The notes under the pieces are model-generated. The model did no database searches and was not told the DNA's origin. It saw nothing but the letters and a program-made list of their open reading frames with translations. The translations under genes and the position numbers were made by a program. A stretch of 64,000 nucleotides of DNA from an uncultured Oscillospiraceae bacterium (GTDB lineage Bacteria > Bacillota > Clostridia > Oscillospirales > Oscillospiraceae): assembly GCA_934597585.1 (NCBI GenBank), contig CAKTSA010000004.1, positions 1 through 64,000 of the forward strand, given 5' to 3'. This document shows, one piece after another, positions 15,784 to 24,954 of this stretch (position 1 is its first letter; every line of letters begins with the position of its first letter).

Positions 15784-16521
15784 ATGGAGAAACGAAGCAC
15801 CAATCCCCGTCTGGACCAATTGCATACACAGGACGACGCCCGGCGCATGCTGGCGGAGTTCCACGCCCTGTACAACACGCCGGAGGGGGAGGGGAGCTCC
15901 CTGTACCCCGGAGAGGAACCGGAGGTATCGCGGAAGCGCTTCACCCTGCGCAAGACGCTGCTGGCCGCGGCGGCTGCCGCGTGTCTCGTCTTCCTGCTGG
16001 TGGGCACGGCGGTGGGGTTTGAAAACGTCTTTCAGATGATCGGCGTGTGGAATTCGGAGGAGCTGACCTTTGAAAACCAGTATGACGGCGAGGTGCCGGA
16101 GATGAACACCACCCCCATCAAGCCGGAGGAAGAGGTGGAATACGCCACGCTGCAGGAGGCCGTCACCGCCTATGGCATCACGGCGCCGGTGGTGCCGAAA
16201 TACATCCCGGAGGGGTTGGGGACGCCGGTTGTGAATGTCCACGACAATCCCGGCTTTATGACGGATTTCTCCACGCTCTACCAAAACGAGAATGGCCGGG
16301 TCATAATTTTGATCATCGCCTGGGACGGCGACGATTCCTCCACCTTTGAAAAGGACGATTCCGAGTTGATCGAATACGTCAAAGGCGGCGTCACCCACTA
16401 TCTGTACAACAACTCCAATTCCACCTGCGCCGCCTGGCGGGTGGGCAACCTGGAGTGCATGATCGACACCGACCTGGGCCGGGATGAGGTCATGGCCATG
16501 GTGGATTCCATTTACGAGTGA
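15784..16521 (+). CDS. DUF4367 protein, probable anti-sigma partner
   Basis: 245 residues: a cytosolic N-terminus with DQLHTQDDARRMLAEFHALY, a single membrane span near 59-79, and an extracytoplasmic DUF4367-type domain (GEVPEMNTTPIKPEEEVEYA, later VPKYIPEGLGTPVVN). This is the layout of transmembrane anti-sigma factors coded next to ECF sigma genes in Clostridia. The ATG at 15784 follows AAGGAGGTTCAGCGT. The signal it senses is unknown. An intrinsic terminator follows its stop by 13 bp. Confidence 0.8.
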   Translation: MEKRSTNPRLDQLHTQDDARRMLAEFHALYNTPEGEGSSLYPGEEPEVSRKRFTLRKTLLAAAAAACLVFLLVGTAVGFENVFQMIGVWNSEELTFENQYDGEVPEMNTTPIKPEEEVEYATLQEAVTAYGITAPVVPKYIPEGLGTPVVNVHDNPGFMTDFSTLYQNENGRVIILIIAWDGDDSSTFEKDDSELIEYVKGGVTHYLYNNSNSTCAAWRVGNLECMIDTDLGRDEVMAMVDSIYE

Positions 16522-16533
16522 TACATAGCGCGC

Positions 16534-16565
16534 AGTCCGCAGTCGGAGACGGCTGCGGGCTTTTT
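16534..16565 (+). terminator. Intrinsic terminator after the sigma/DUF4367 pair
   Basis: An 11-bp stem with two GU pairs (16534-16544 with 16551-16561) followed by TTTTT. The remaining 240 bp to the next gene holds a TATAAT (16756-16761), the likely -10 for pyruvate carboxylase, without a convincing -35. Confidence 0.65.
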
Positions 16566-16804
16566 GCGCCGCTCCGGTCGGCTGGTGGGCACAGTCGGCG
16601 CACAGACGTTTCTTGGCGGAATACATCCTGATCTTGATGCAATTTTGGCGCATCGGACTTTGCTAAAACTTCTGCTTATGGAAACGGCTACTTTTACAAC
16701 CAATACTGAATGATATTTTGGCTATTTTGCATCTGGCGCGGGGAAGAAAAAAGTGTATAATGATTTTTAATGTAGAATTTTATGTGCAGAGAAAGGAGAA
16801 CCGT

Positions 16805-19800
16805 ATGCAGCAGATCACACAATTGAAGAAGGTCCTGGTCGCCAACCGCGGTGAGATCGCCGTCCGTATTTTCCGCGCCTGTTACGACCTGGGCCTTCAC
16901 ACCGTTGCCATCTATTCCAACGAAGATACCTATTCCCTGTTCCGCACCAAGGCCGACGAGGCCTATCTGGTGGGCGAAAAGAAGTCCCCCCTGGGCGCCT
17001 ATCTGGATATCCCCGGCATCATTGGCCTGGCCAAGCGCCGGGGCGTCACCGCCATCCACCCCGGCTACGGCTTCCTGTCGGAGAACGCCGACTTTGCCCG
17101 CGCCTGCGAGGACAACGGCATCCTGTTCGTGGGCCCGTCCTCTGACGTGCTGGCCAAGATGGGCGACAAGCTCAGCGCCAAGGAGATCGCCGTTCAGTGC
17201 GGTGTGCCCATCATCCCCGGCTGCACCGAGCCCCTGAAGGACGCCAACGATGCGCTGGAAAAGGCCGTCAGCTTCGGCTTTCCTGTTATCCTGAAGGCCG
17301 CTGCCGGCGGCGGCGGCCGCGGCATGCGCCGCTGCGACAAGCCCGAGGAGGTCAAGACCGCCTATGAGCTGGTCCACAGCGAGGCCGAGAAGTCCTTCGG
17401 CTGCGGCGACATCTTCATCGAGAAGTACCTGGTGGAGCCCAAGCACATCGAGGTGCAGATCCTGGCCGACAAGTACGGCAACGTCTACCATCTGGGCGAG
17501 CGTGACTGCTCCCTCCAGCGCCGGTATCAGAAGGTGGTGGAGTACGCCCCCGCCTGGTCCGTCCCCCAGGAGACGGTGGAGGCTCTGCGTCAGGACGCGG
17601 TGAAGATCGCCAAGTCCGTCAACTACGTCAGCGCCGGCACGGTGGAGTTCCTGGTAGACAAGTCCGGCCACCACTACTTCATCGAGATGAACCCCCGCAT
17701 CCAGGTGGAGCATACCGTCACTGAGATGATCACCGGCGTGGATATCGTCCGGGCCCAGCTGCTGGTGGCGGCGGGCTATCCCCTCAGCTGCCCGGAGATT
17801 GGCCTGACGAAGCAGGAGGACGTCCACTTTGACGGCTACGCCATCCAGTGCCGCGTCACCACCGAGGATCCCTCCAACAACTTTGCCCCCGATAACGGCA
17901 AGATCACCGCCTATCACTCCCCTGGCGGCTTTGGCGTCCGTCTGGACGGCGGCAACGTGGGCGTGGGCACCGTCATCTCCCCCTACTATGATTCGCTGCT
18001 GGTGAAGGTCACCAGCTGGGACCGCAGCTTCCCTGCCGTGTGCCGCAAGGCGGCCCGCGCCATCAACGAGGTCCGCGTCCGGGGCGTCAAGACTAACATC
18101 CCCTTCGTCACCAACGTGCTGGCCCATCCCACGTTTGTCAACGGCCAGTGCCATACCAAGTTCATCGACGAGACGCCGGAGCTGTTTGAGATCATGGACT
18201 CCCGCGACCGCGCCACCCGCGTGCTGCGGTATATCTCTGAGATCCAGGTGGCCAACCCCAACGCCGAGCGCCACCAGTACGACATCCCCCGCTTCCCCGA
18301 GGCCAAGGCGCCTCTTGGCCCCGGCCTGAAGCAGCTGCTGGACGAGAAGGGCCCCGAGGCCGTGAAGCAGTGGGTGCTGGATCAGAAGAAGCTGCTGCTG
18401 ACCGACACCACCATGCGTGACGCCCACCAGAGCCTGCTGTCCACCCGTATGCGCACCCGCGACATGGTGAAGGGCGCCGACGGCATGGCCGACATCCTGC
18501 GGGACTGCTTCTCCCTGGAGATGTGGGGCGGCGCTACGTTTGATGTGGCCTACCGCTTCCTGCACGAGTCCCCCTGGGAGCGTCTGCGGCTGCTGCGGGA
18601 GAAGATCCCCAACATCCCCTTCCAGATGCTGCTGCGGGGCTCCAACCTGGTGGGCTACGCCAACTATCCTGACAACCTGGTCCGGGCCTTCGTGGAGGAG
18701 GCCGCTCAGCGGGGCATCGATGTGTTCCGCGTGTTCGACTCCCTGAACTGGGTGCCGGGCATGGAGGTGGCCATGGAGGAGGTGCTTCGCCAGAACAAGC
18801 TGCTGGAGGCCACCATGTGCTACACCGGCGACATTCTGGACGAGACCAAGGACAAGTACACCCTGAAATACTACGTGGACCTGGCCAAGGAGCTGGAGAA
18901 GCGGGGCGCCCACATGCTGGCCATCAAGGATATGTCCGGCCTGCTGAAGCCCTACGCCGCCAAGAAGCTGGTGTCCACCCTGAAGCAGGAGGTGGGCCTG
19001 CCCATTCACCTGCACACCCACGATACCACCGGCAACCAGGTGGCCGCCCTGCTGATGGCCGCCGAGGCCGGCGTGGACGTGGTGGACGTGGCCTGCGCGC
19101 CTATGGCGGGCCTTACCAGCCAGCCCTCGCTGGATGCTGTGGTGGCCGCCCTCCACGGTACAGAGCGGGATACCGGCCTTGACCTGCGCCGCGTGCAGGA
19201 GCTGAGCAACTACTGGGCCGACGTGCGCCTGCGGTACGAGAGCTTCGACCACGGCCTGAAATCCTCCACCACCGACATCTACCGTTATGAGATCCCCGGC
19301 GGTCAGTACACCAACCTCCGCCCGCAGGTGGAATCCTTGGGCCTGGGCGACCGGTTCGAGGAGGTCAAGGAGATGTACAAGACCGTCAACGACATGCTGG
19401 GCGACCCGGTGAAGGTGACGCCCTCCTCCAAGGTGGTGGGCGATCTGGCCATCTTCATGGTGCAGAACGATCTGACGCCGGAGAACATCGTCCAGCGGGG
19501 CGAGGCCCTGGCTTTCCCCGATTCTGTGGTGTCCTACTTCAAGGGCATGATGGGTCAGCCCGCGTGGGGCTTCCCGAAAGATCTGCAGAAGGTGGTGCTG
19601 AAGGGCGAGCAGCCCATCACCTGCCGTCCCGGCAAGCTGCTGGCTCCCGTGGACTTCGACCAGCTGCAGCATGAGGTGGAGCAGTTCCACGAGAACCCGG
19701 AGAAGAAGGATCTCATCTCCTACGCCATGTATCCCAAGGTATACGAGGACTTCTGCCGCCACCGGAAGGAGTACGGCTACATCACCCGCATGGGCAGCCA

Positions 19801-20230
19801 TGTGTTCTTCAACGGCATGGCCCTGGGCGAGACCAACAAGATCAACATCGAGGACGGCAAGACCCTGGTCATCAAGTACCTGGGTCTGGGCGACCACAAC
19901 AGCGACGGCACCATCAACGTCCAGTTCGAGCTGAACGGCATGCGCCGCGAGGTCACCGTCCGCGATCCCCACGCCTCCGAGCAGACCCGCCAGGCCACCC
20001 TGGCCGACGAGTCCGATCCCCTGCAGGTGGGCACCTCCATCCCCGGCATGGTGTCCAAGCTCTGCGTCAAGCAGGGCGACCATGTGGAGAAGGATCAGGT
20101 GCTGATCATCATCGAGGCCATGAAGATGGAGACCGCCATCACCGCCCGCACCGCCGGCACGGTCAAAAACATCCGCGTCAAGGAGGGCCAGCCCGTCAAG
20201 GCCAAGGAGCTGCTGATGGAGCTGGAATAA
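16805..20230 (+). CDS. pyc: Pyruvate carboxylase
   Basis: 1141 residues, full length for the single-chain enzyme. The biotin carboxylase domain starts with KKVLVANRGEIAVRIFRACY and contains the ATP loop KAAAGGGGRGMR and the EMNPRIQVEHTVTEMI segment. The carboxyltransferase domain starts near residue 533 (TDTTMRDAHQSLLSTRMR) with the metal-ligand segment HLHTHDTTGN. The biotin carrier ends it with EAMKMET, the biotinylated Lys being about 1107. It makes oxaloacetate from pyruvate, bicarbonate and ATP in the cytosol, feeding aspartate and the oxidative half-TCA route (aconitase and Icd are downstream). The ATG at 16805 follows AAAGGAGAACCGT. Confidence 0.96.
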   Translation: MQQITQLKKVLVANRGEIAVRIFRACYDLGLHTVAIYSNEDTYSLFRTKADEAYLVGEKKSPLGAYLDIPGIIGLAKRRGVTAIHPGYGFLSENADFARACEDNGILFVGPSSDVLAKMGDKLSAKEIAVQCGVPIIPGCTEPLKDANDALEKAVSFGFPVILKAAAGGGGRGMRRCDKPEEVKTAYELVHSEAEKSFGCGDIFIEKYLVEPKHIEVQILADKYGNVYHLGERDCSLQRRYQKVVEYAPAWSVPQETVEALRQDAVKIAKSVNYVSAGTVEFLVDKSGHHYFIEMNPRIQVEHTVTEMITGVDIVRAQLLVAAGYPLSCPEIGLTKQEDVHFDGYAIQCRVTTEDPSNNFAPDNGKITAYHSPGGFGVRLDGGNVGVGTVISPYYDSLLVKVTSWDRSFPAVCRKAARAINEVRVRGVKTNIPFVTNVLAHPTFVNGQCHTKFIDETPELFEIMDSRDRATRVLRYISEIQVANPNAERHQYDIPRFPEAKAPLGPGLKQLLDEKGPEAVKQWVLDQKKLLLTDTTMRDAHQSLLSTRMRTRDMVKGADGMADILRDCFSLEMWGGATFDVAYRFLHESPWERLRLLREKIPNIPFQMLLRGSNLVGYANYPDNLVRAFVEEAAQRGIDVFRVFDSLNWVPGMEVAMEEVLRQNKLLEATMCYTGDILDETKDKYTLKYYVDLAKELEKRGAHMLAIKDMSGLLKPYAAKKLVSTLKQEVGLPIHLHTHDTTGNQVAALLMAAEAGVDVVDVACAPMAGLTSQPSLDAVVAALHGTERDTGLDLRRVQELSNYWADVRLRYESFDHGLKSSTTDIYRYEIPGGQYTNLRPQVESLGLGDRFEEVKEMYKTVNDMLGDPVKVTPSSKVVGDLAIFMVQNDLTPENIVQRGEALAFPDSVVSYFKGMMGQPAWGFPKDLQKVVLKGEQPITCRPGKLLAPVDFDQLQHEVEQFHENPEKKDLISYAMYPKVYEDFCRHRKEYGYITRMGSHVFFNGMALGETNKINIEDGKTLVIKYLGLGDHNSDGTINVQFELNGMRREVTVRDPHASEQTRQATLADESDPLQVGTSIPGMVSKLCVKQGDHVEKDQVLIIIEAMKMETAITARTAGTVKNIRVKEGQPVKAKELLMELE

Positions 20231-20253
20231 GCCTTTCGCGTCTATACAGATCA

Positions 20254-20288
20254 GTCCCGGCCTTATGCCCCTGGCATAGGGCCGGGAC
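20254..20288 (+). terminator. Hairpin after pyc, probable terminator
   Basis: A 16-bp stem with one wobble (20254-20269 with 20273-20288); the following T tract is weak (AACTTTA). Confidence 0.5.
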
Positions 20289-20345
20289 AACTTTATCGCC
20301 GGGGGCGGCGGATAAAAAGAACAGAGGACAGTTTTCAAAATACGC

Positions 20346-20374
20346 TGTGCAAAAGGGCGGCGCTGTGATACAAT
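20346..20374 (+). promoter_or_regulatory. Promoter for the Eis-like gene
   Basis: TACAAT at 20369-20374 with a weak TGTGCA -35 at 20346-20351 (17-bp spacer), 31 bp ahead of the ATG. Confidence 0.4.
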
Positions 20375-20404
20375 ATTGCCACAAATACGCAGGAGGTTTG
20401 ACGT

Positions 20405-21688
20405 ATGTACACAGACAGCGCACATCCCCAGTGGCAGATCCGGCCGCTGACAGAGGCGGACATGGAGGCCTACCTGGATATCTATCTCAATTCCTACCCG
20501 GCGTATAAGTCGCTGGATGCCGAGTGCCGCCGGTACTATCGGGAAAAGCACCGGCTGGAGCTGCGGGAGGACCGCCAGGTGCAGACGGTGGGGCTCTTTG
20601 AGGGTGACGTACTGATCGGCACCATGAAGCTGATCCGGTTCTCCATGAATTTTTTCGGCAGAATGCAGCCCGCCTGCGGCCTGATGGCGCTGGAGGTGCA
20701 TCCGCTGCACAAGAAAAAGGGCGCGGCGCTGTTCATGGTGCGGTATTTCGAGGACTATGCCCGCCAGAATGGCGCGCTGCTGACGCTTCTGCTGCCGTTC
20801 CAGATCAGCTTTTACCGGCGGATGGGCTACGGCTTTGCGGGAAAGCTCTACGAATACCACCTGCCCACGGCGGTGCTGCCCAGGCTGGAGGCCGAGGCGC
20901 GGCAGCATCTGCGCCTGATGCAGCCGGAGGACTTTGACGAAGCCCTGGCCTGCCACAGCCGCTTCGCGGCGAAAAACCACGGCATGGTGGAGAAGTTCGA
21001 GGAGGAGATCCGGGCCGCCCGGGACGACATTCAGGTGCGGCGCATCGGCTTCTATGCGGGCGGGCAACTGAAAGGCTACGCTGCCTACCGCTTTGAGAGC
21101 ACCAGCGACAGCAACTACACCCAAAACCGCCTTTCCGTGGAGGAGCTGGTCTATGAGGACGGCGCTGTTCTGCGGGCGCTGCTGGGTGCTTTGCGGCTGC
21201 AGGAGGATCTGGCCCAGACGGTGATCCTGTGCACCGGCGAGGAGGATTTCCACCACCTGCTGGACGATCCGCAGGATATCTCGAAGAACTACATGGACTA
21301 TGGCTTCCTGCAGACCAACGTCTCGGCCATCGGCACCATGTTCAAGCTGGTGGATGGCGGGCGCTTTGTGGAAAAGACCGCCTACCGCCCCTTCCCTGCG
21401 GGGCATCTGACGGCGGCGTTTCGCTATCGGGACGAGATGGCAGACCGGGAGGAGCAGCTGCGCATCACCTTTGCGGACGGCCGGTGGGCCGTGGCCGCGG
21501 CGGACAGCGCGGCGGATGTGACCGTCATCTGCCGCCAGGGGGATCTGGCGTCGCTGCTGATGGGCTCGTGTGAGCTGGAGGCCATGCTGCGGCTGGGCGC
21601 GGCCACCGCCGACGACGGTGCAAAGGCCCGGGAGCTGGCCCGTCTGCTCCACTGGGGACAGAAGCCGTGGCTGAACGCAGACTATTGA
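20405..21688 (+). CDS. Eis-like GNAT family N-acetyltransferase
   Basis: 427 residues. The N-terminal GNAT domain includes MALEVHPLHKKKGAALFMVR, the acetyl-CoA loop with an unusual lysine run, and PFQISFYRRMGYGFAG, typical of the Eis/YwhK-like group. A second GNAT-like half and a C-terminal sterol-carrier-like domain (LRITFADGRWAV, later LLMGSCELEAMLRLGAA) complete the roughly 400-residue Eis architecture. These enzymes acetylate amines, in some cases aminoglycosides; the substrate here is unknown. The ATG at 20405 follows GCAGGAGGTTTGACGT. The ATC hydrolase-like gene follows after 28 bp. Confidence 0.85.
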   Translation: MYTDSAHPQWQIRPLTEADMEAYLDIYLNSYPAYKSLDAECRRYYREKHRLELREDRQVQTVGLFEGDVLIGTMKLIRFSMNFFGRMQPACGLMALEVHPLHKKKGAALFMVRYFEDYARQNGALLTLLLPFQISFYRRMGYGFAGKLYEYHLPTAVLPRLEAEARQHLRLMQPEDFDEALACHSRFAAKNHGMVEKFEEEIRAARDDIQVRRIGFYAGGQLKGYAAYRFESTSDSNYTQNRLSVEELVYEDGAVLRALLGALRLQEDLAQTVILCTGEEDFHHLLDDPQDISKNYMDYGFLQTNVSAIGTMFKLVDGGRFVEKTAYRPFPAGHLTAAFRYRDEMADREEQLRITFADGRWAVAAADSAADVTVICRQGDLASLLMGSCELEAMLRLGAATADDGAKARELARLLHWGQKPWLNADY

Positions 21689-21716
21689 TTTGCACTGCAA
21701 GAAGAGGTGAACTTTT

Positions 21717-22319
21717 ATGAAAGAGAGCTATATCACCCGGCATTTCCGGGAAACCACTGCACAGCGCTTTCCGGCGCGGGCGGAGGAACTGAACGCCGCC
21801 TTTGCGGCCCGGCTGCAGGCGCTGCGGGCGGAAAACGCCGGGGCCAGCAAGGAAAAGCAGCGGCACCTGGAGAACCAGATCCTGCCGGGGATCGCGGCGT
21901 ATGAGACGCTGCAGACGGCCATGCCGAAGGAGGAGGCCCTGCAGACCGTCCACGGCTATGTGGAGCAGAAGGCATGGCGGATGAAGAAGATATTCCTCAG
22001 ATTGATGCGCATTCCGGGGCTGTACCGGAGCGTGCCGGGGATCTTTGCCAGGCAGACGCCGAAGCTCTTCGGCCCGACGGCGGGCTTTGCGGCCAGGGAT
22101 ATCCAGACCACCGGCGGCGTCTGGCGCATCGACATGACGAAGTGCCCCTACCACGACGCCTGCGTGCAGTATGGCTGCCCGGAGCTGTGCCATTGCTTCT
22201 GCGACAGCGACGATATCACCTACGACGGGCTGCATCCCGAACTCTCTTGGCACAGGACAAAGACGCTGGGCCGCGGCGGCGACTGCTGCGATTTCTGCCT
22301 GAAGCTCCGCGGAAAATAA
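21717..22319 (+). CDS. L-2-amino-thiazoline-4-carboxylic acid hydrolase-like protein
   Basis: 200 residues. The C-terminal half has the family's pattern of cysteines and acidic residues: CPYHDACVQYGCPELCHCFC, DSDDITYDGLHPELSWHRTK and CDFCLKL. The family is named after an enzyme opening the thiazoline ring toward cysteine, but most members are untested, and the Cys-rich core suggests metal binding. The N-terminal part (1-110) is helical. The ATG at 21717 follows AAGAGGTGAACTTTT. It is co-oriented with the Eis-like gene at close spacing. Whether it relates to the D-cysteine desulfhydrase at 26.3 kb is speculation. Confidence 0.75.
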   Translation: MKESYITRHFRETTAQRFPARAEELNAAFAARLQALRAENAGASKEKQRHLENQILPGIAAYETLQTAMPKEEALQTVHGYVEQKAWRMKKIFLRLMRIPGLYRSVPGIFARQTPKLFGPTAGFAARDIQTTGGVWRIDMTKCPYHDACVQYGCPELCHCFCDSDDITYDGLHPELSWHRTKTLGRGGDCCDFCLKLRGK

Positions 22320-22383
22320 GGCGGCACATGGCGGACGCTGTGTGCGATGATCTGTCATGTGCCGGCCCGTCAGCGGAAGCGCG

Positions 22384-23121
22384 CTATTGGAACACGATGC
22401 TCTCGGCGTAGGTCAGCAGGGTGTCTGTGGAGAGGTTTTCTGTGATGATATAGCAGAACCAGACCTCACCCAGCTGCCACAGCAGCTGCCGCTGCTGCCC
22501 CTTTTCCACCAGCAGAGCGGCCTCGCCCTGAATGGTGACAGAGGAGCGCACTGCGTCTTCGGTGTCCAGCATCATGCTGCCGTTTTCCATATTCAAGACA
22601 TCTGTATAGATGGCGCCGTCGCCTGCGTCGTGGTATTCATACCACCGGCCCATACCGCTGCTGCCCTCGTCTGTCAATTGGAAGCCCTCCGGCAGCTGAG
22701 CGCCGGTGATCTGCGGGCCGGCGGTAAGTGTGTCGGAAAAGCGGCCACCGGTGCCGAAGCGCAGCTCCACCCGGTCGTCGAATACCTCCATGACCATGTT
22801 CAGGGTTTTGACCCGGAAATCCTCGGAGGCGGCGAAGGCGGTGGTGAACAGCAGCATGGCCACCAGCGCCACCACGGCCACCCGGGTCACGATTCGGGCA
22901 AAGCTTTTGCCGGCGCGGCGCAGACGTTTCTCCGCCGCGCCGCGATCAATGGCGTTTCGGCACCGGCGGCGTACCGCCTCGGGGATCGCCGGCTCGCCGC
23001 TCTCCTGCAGGCGGCGGTTTTCCGCCAGGGCGGACCGGCCCTCTGTCTCCGCCAGCTCGTCCATCATCAGGGCGAACAGTGCGTCCTCGTATTGCTCCAT
23101 CAGCATGTCCCGTCTTGTCAT
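22384..23121 (-). CDS. DUF4367-like transmembrane anti-sigma factor
   Basis: 245 residues: a cytosolic helical N-terminus of about 75 residues (LMEQYEDALFALMMDELAET), one membrane span near 78-97, and an extracytoplasmic domain ending NLSTDTLLTYAESIVFQ, the usual DUF4367 C-terminus. Its ATG overlaps the stop of the sigma gene at 23118 by 4 bp, which ties the two as a sigma/anti-sigma pair. The sensed signal is unknown. It ends convergent with the ATC hydrolase-like gene, 64 bp away. Confidence 0.82.
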   Translation of the reverse strand: MTRRDMLMEQYEDALFALMMDELAETEGRSALAENRRLQESGEPAIPEAVRRRCRNAIDRGAAEKRLRRAGKSFARIVTRVAVVALVAMLLFTTAFAASEDFRVKTLNMVMEVFDDRVELRFGTGGRFSDTLTAGPQITGAQLPEGFQLTDEGSSGMGRWYEYHDAGDGAIYTDVLNMENGSMMLDTEDAVRSSVTIQGEAALLVEKGQQRQLLWQLGEVWFCYIITENLSTDTLLTYAESIVFQ

Positions 23122-23684
23122 TGGGGTTCCACTCCCTTCTCCAGCATGATCTTCAGCGCGTTGCGGCGGGCGCGGGTCAGCTTCACCCGGACGCTGCCGG
23201 GCTTGCAGCCGAACAGCTGCGCCAGCTCCTCATCCGTCAGGCCCAGAAAGTACCGGCCCTCCAACACCATCCGGTCCGGCTCTGAGAGATGCTGCCACGC
23301 CTCGGCCAGCCGATGGCGGTTCTCCGCCGCGATCAGCAGCTCGTCGAAGGACGGCCCGGGCTGGGGGATATTCTCCAGCTGTGCGTCGTCCAGCGGCTCG
23401 CTGGCGGTGCGCTGGCGGCTGTGCTTTCGGATAAAGTTGAACGCCGTGTTTCTGACAGTAGAGACAACATAGGCGGTCAAAGTGCAACGCTCCAGCGTGC
23501 GGAGGGTGGCCACCTTGGGGATCAGACGGACCAGGCTCTCCTGCACGATCTCCTCCGCGTCGTGAAAGGTGGGGGCGGTTTTCAGCGCCGTGGCGAAGAG
23601 GAGCTTTTCGTATTCCTCGTACAGGCTGCGGATAAATTCCCGGTCGTCCGGGTCGTCCAGCGTGGACAGCATCATTGCAAGCAT
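23118..23684 (-). CDS. Sigma-70 family (ECF-type) sigma factor
   Basis: 188 residues. Region 2 has HDAEEIVQESLVRLIPKVAT with TAYVVSTVRNTAFNFIRKHS; region 4 has FLGLTDEELAQLFGCKPGSV followed by RVKLTRARRNALKIM. It should direct polymerase to a small regulon, with its partner at 22384 holding it at the membrane. The ATG at 23684 follows AAAGAGGAAATTGGG. A TATAAT-type -10 reads leftward at 23719-23714 with a poor -35, leaving room for dependence on another sigma. Confidence 0.85.
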   Translation of the reverse strand: MLAMMLSTLDDPDDREFIRSLYEEYEKLLFATALKTAPTFHDAEEIVQESLVRLIPKVATLRTLERCTLTAYVVSTVRNTAFNFIRKHSRQRTASEPLDDAQLENIPQPGPSFDELLIAAENRHRLAEAWQHLSEPDRMVLEGRYFLGLTDEELAQLFGCKPGSVRVKLTRARRNALKIMLEKGVEPQ

Positions 23685-23770
23685 CCCAATTTCCTCTTTT
23701 GTGTGATATATGTATTATATAGTAGACAATGGCGGAGGGAAAATGCAACAGCATTTTCCTGCATCTGGAA

Positions 23771-23806
23771 AAAATTTCGTCCCCCCGCCGGGAGAGGCGG
23801 GAGGAC
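23771..23806 (-). terminator. Terminator for the 23818-25565 pair
   Basis: Read leftward, an 11-bp stem with one mismatch (23806-23796 with 23789-23779) is followed by a U-rich run (ATTTTTT). It lies 12 bp beyond the stop of the DUF4179 gene. Confidence 0.65.
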
Positions 23807-23817
23807 GGGGGAGGGGG

Positions 23818-24954
23818 TCATTCCACCGGGATAGTCTGGTCGCCGAAGACGATGTGATCTACCTGGGTCACGTCGATGGGGGCGTCAAAGCAATAGTCGA
23901 TCGCGGTATACTCCGGCCCCTGGATAGCAGAGCCGTCGGCGCCGATCTCCACGGCGCTGCCGTCCTTCATCACCAGCGCAAAGTTCTTTACACCGTAGCC
24001 CACATTGGTGCCCTCGGCGATGGTTTCGTCATACGGGTAGCTGTACTCGCCTACCACGGCCAGGGGCGAAATGCGGAAGTATTCCAGCGTGAGGGGATAG
24101 CCCGGCTCCGACCATTCGCTTTCGGTGGTCCGTCCGGACGCGTCCACATAGATGGTGGGCGACGGCTTGACGTTCCGGCCGATCTCAAAGCTCCAGTCGC
24201 CCTCCAGCAGCATCTCGTAGGGGAGATCCGTGTTCCAGGGCTTCCACCAGATGTTGTGGAACCGCAGTTGCTTGGACTTACCGTCCGTAAAGGATAGAAC
24301 GGTGAAGTCCTCTCCCTCTGTTTCCTTAAGGCTGCCGATATCTCTGGTACTCAGGTATGACGACCTGAGCTTCACCACTACCTCCACAACGTTGTCGCCG
24401 GGGGTCTCGTCGAACCAGTCAAAGTTACAGCTCACGCCGGGGATATCGTACCCCTCGCAGGTGATAAAATCATGCCCTTCTGCATAATTCCACGGCTGCA
24501 TGTTGCCCTCGCCCTCTTGGTACGTGTACAGCTCCGTTCCCTCCGGGGCCTCGATGCGCAGGCGGAGGTAATAGTTGTTCTCGTCGCAGATGGCCGCCAG
24601 GGGGGTGATGGTGGTGCCGTTGCTGGTGACGGGCTGCAGTTCCGTGGTGCCCAGCTCCTCCATCACCTGCTTTTGCTCCGTTGTCAGGTCGCCGAAATAG
24701 CCCTTGAAGCTGTCGGCCACGCCCAGCTTGGCGGCCACCACCGTGGCGGTACACAGCGCCGTGATAACGGCGGCGATCAGCAATGTTCTTGCGATACGGC
24801 CAGCTTTTTTTGCCGCAGGACGTCTGCCCTGCTGTTCCTCGATCTTTTTCATAGTCAGCTCCTCTATCCGGCGGAGGTCGGCTGCGTCGTAGGGGGAAAG
24901 CTCGATATCCTCGTCGGCGAACTCGTCCATCAGATCATAGATATTGTATTCCAT
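23818..24954 (-). CDS. DUF4179 domain anti-sigma factor
   Basis: 378 residues: a cytosolic N-terminus of about 50 residues (MEYNIYDLMDEFADEDIELS), one membrane span near 55-74, and an outer DUF4179-type domain with KGYFGDLTTEQKQVMEELGT and several beta-rich segments. This family is a standard transmembrane anti-sigma partner in Clostridia. Its start overlaps the end of the sigma gene at 24930 by 25 bp. The outer domain probably senses envelope conditions (inference). A terminator follows. Confidence 0.82.
   Translation of the reverse strand: MEYNIYDLMDEFADEDIELSPYDAADLRRIEELTMKKIEEQQGRRPAAKKAGRIARTLLIAAVITALCTATVVAAKLGVADSFKGYFGDLTTEQKQVMEELGTTELQPVTSNGTTITPLAAICDENNYYLRLRIEAPEGTELYTYQEGEGNMQPWNYAEGHDFITCEGYDIPGVSCNFDWFDETPGDNVVEVVVKLRSSYLSTRDIGSLKETEGEDFTVLSFTDGKSKQLRFHNIWWKPWNTDLPYEMLLEGDWSFEIGRNVKPSPTIYVDASGRTTESEWSEPGYPLTLEYFRISPLAVVGEYSYPYDETIAEGTNVGYGVKNFALVMKDGSAVEIGADGSAIQGPEYTAIDYCFDAPIDVTQVDHIVFGDQTIPVE

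Noticed and set aside
16694-21700. A 1668-codon open frame on the minus strand
   Set aside because: It is the antisense shadow of pyruvate carboxylase and the acetyltransferase in GC-rich DNA; composition is His/Gly/Leu/Val-rich without domains.
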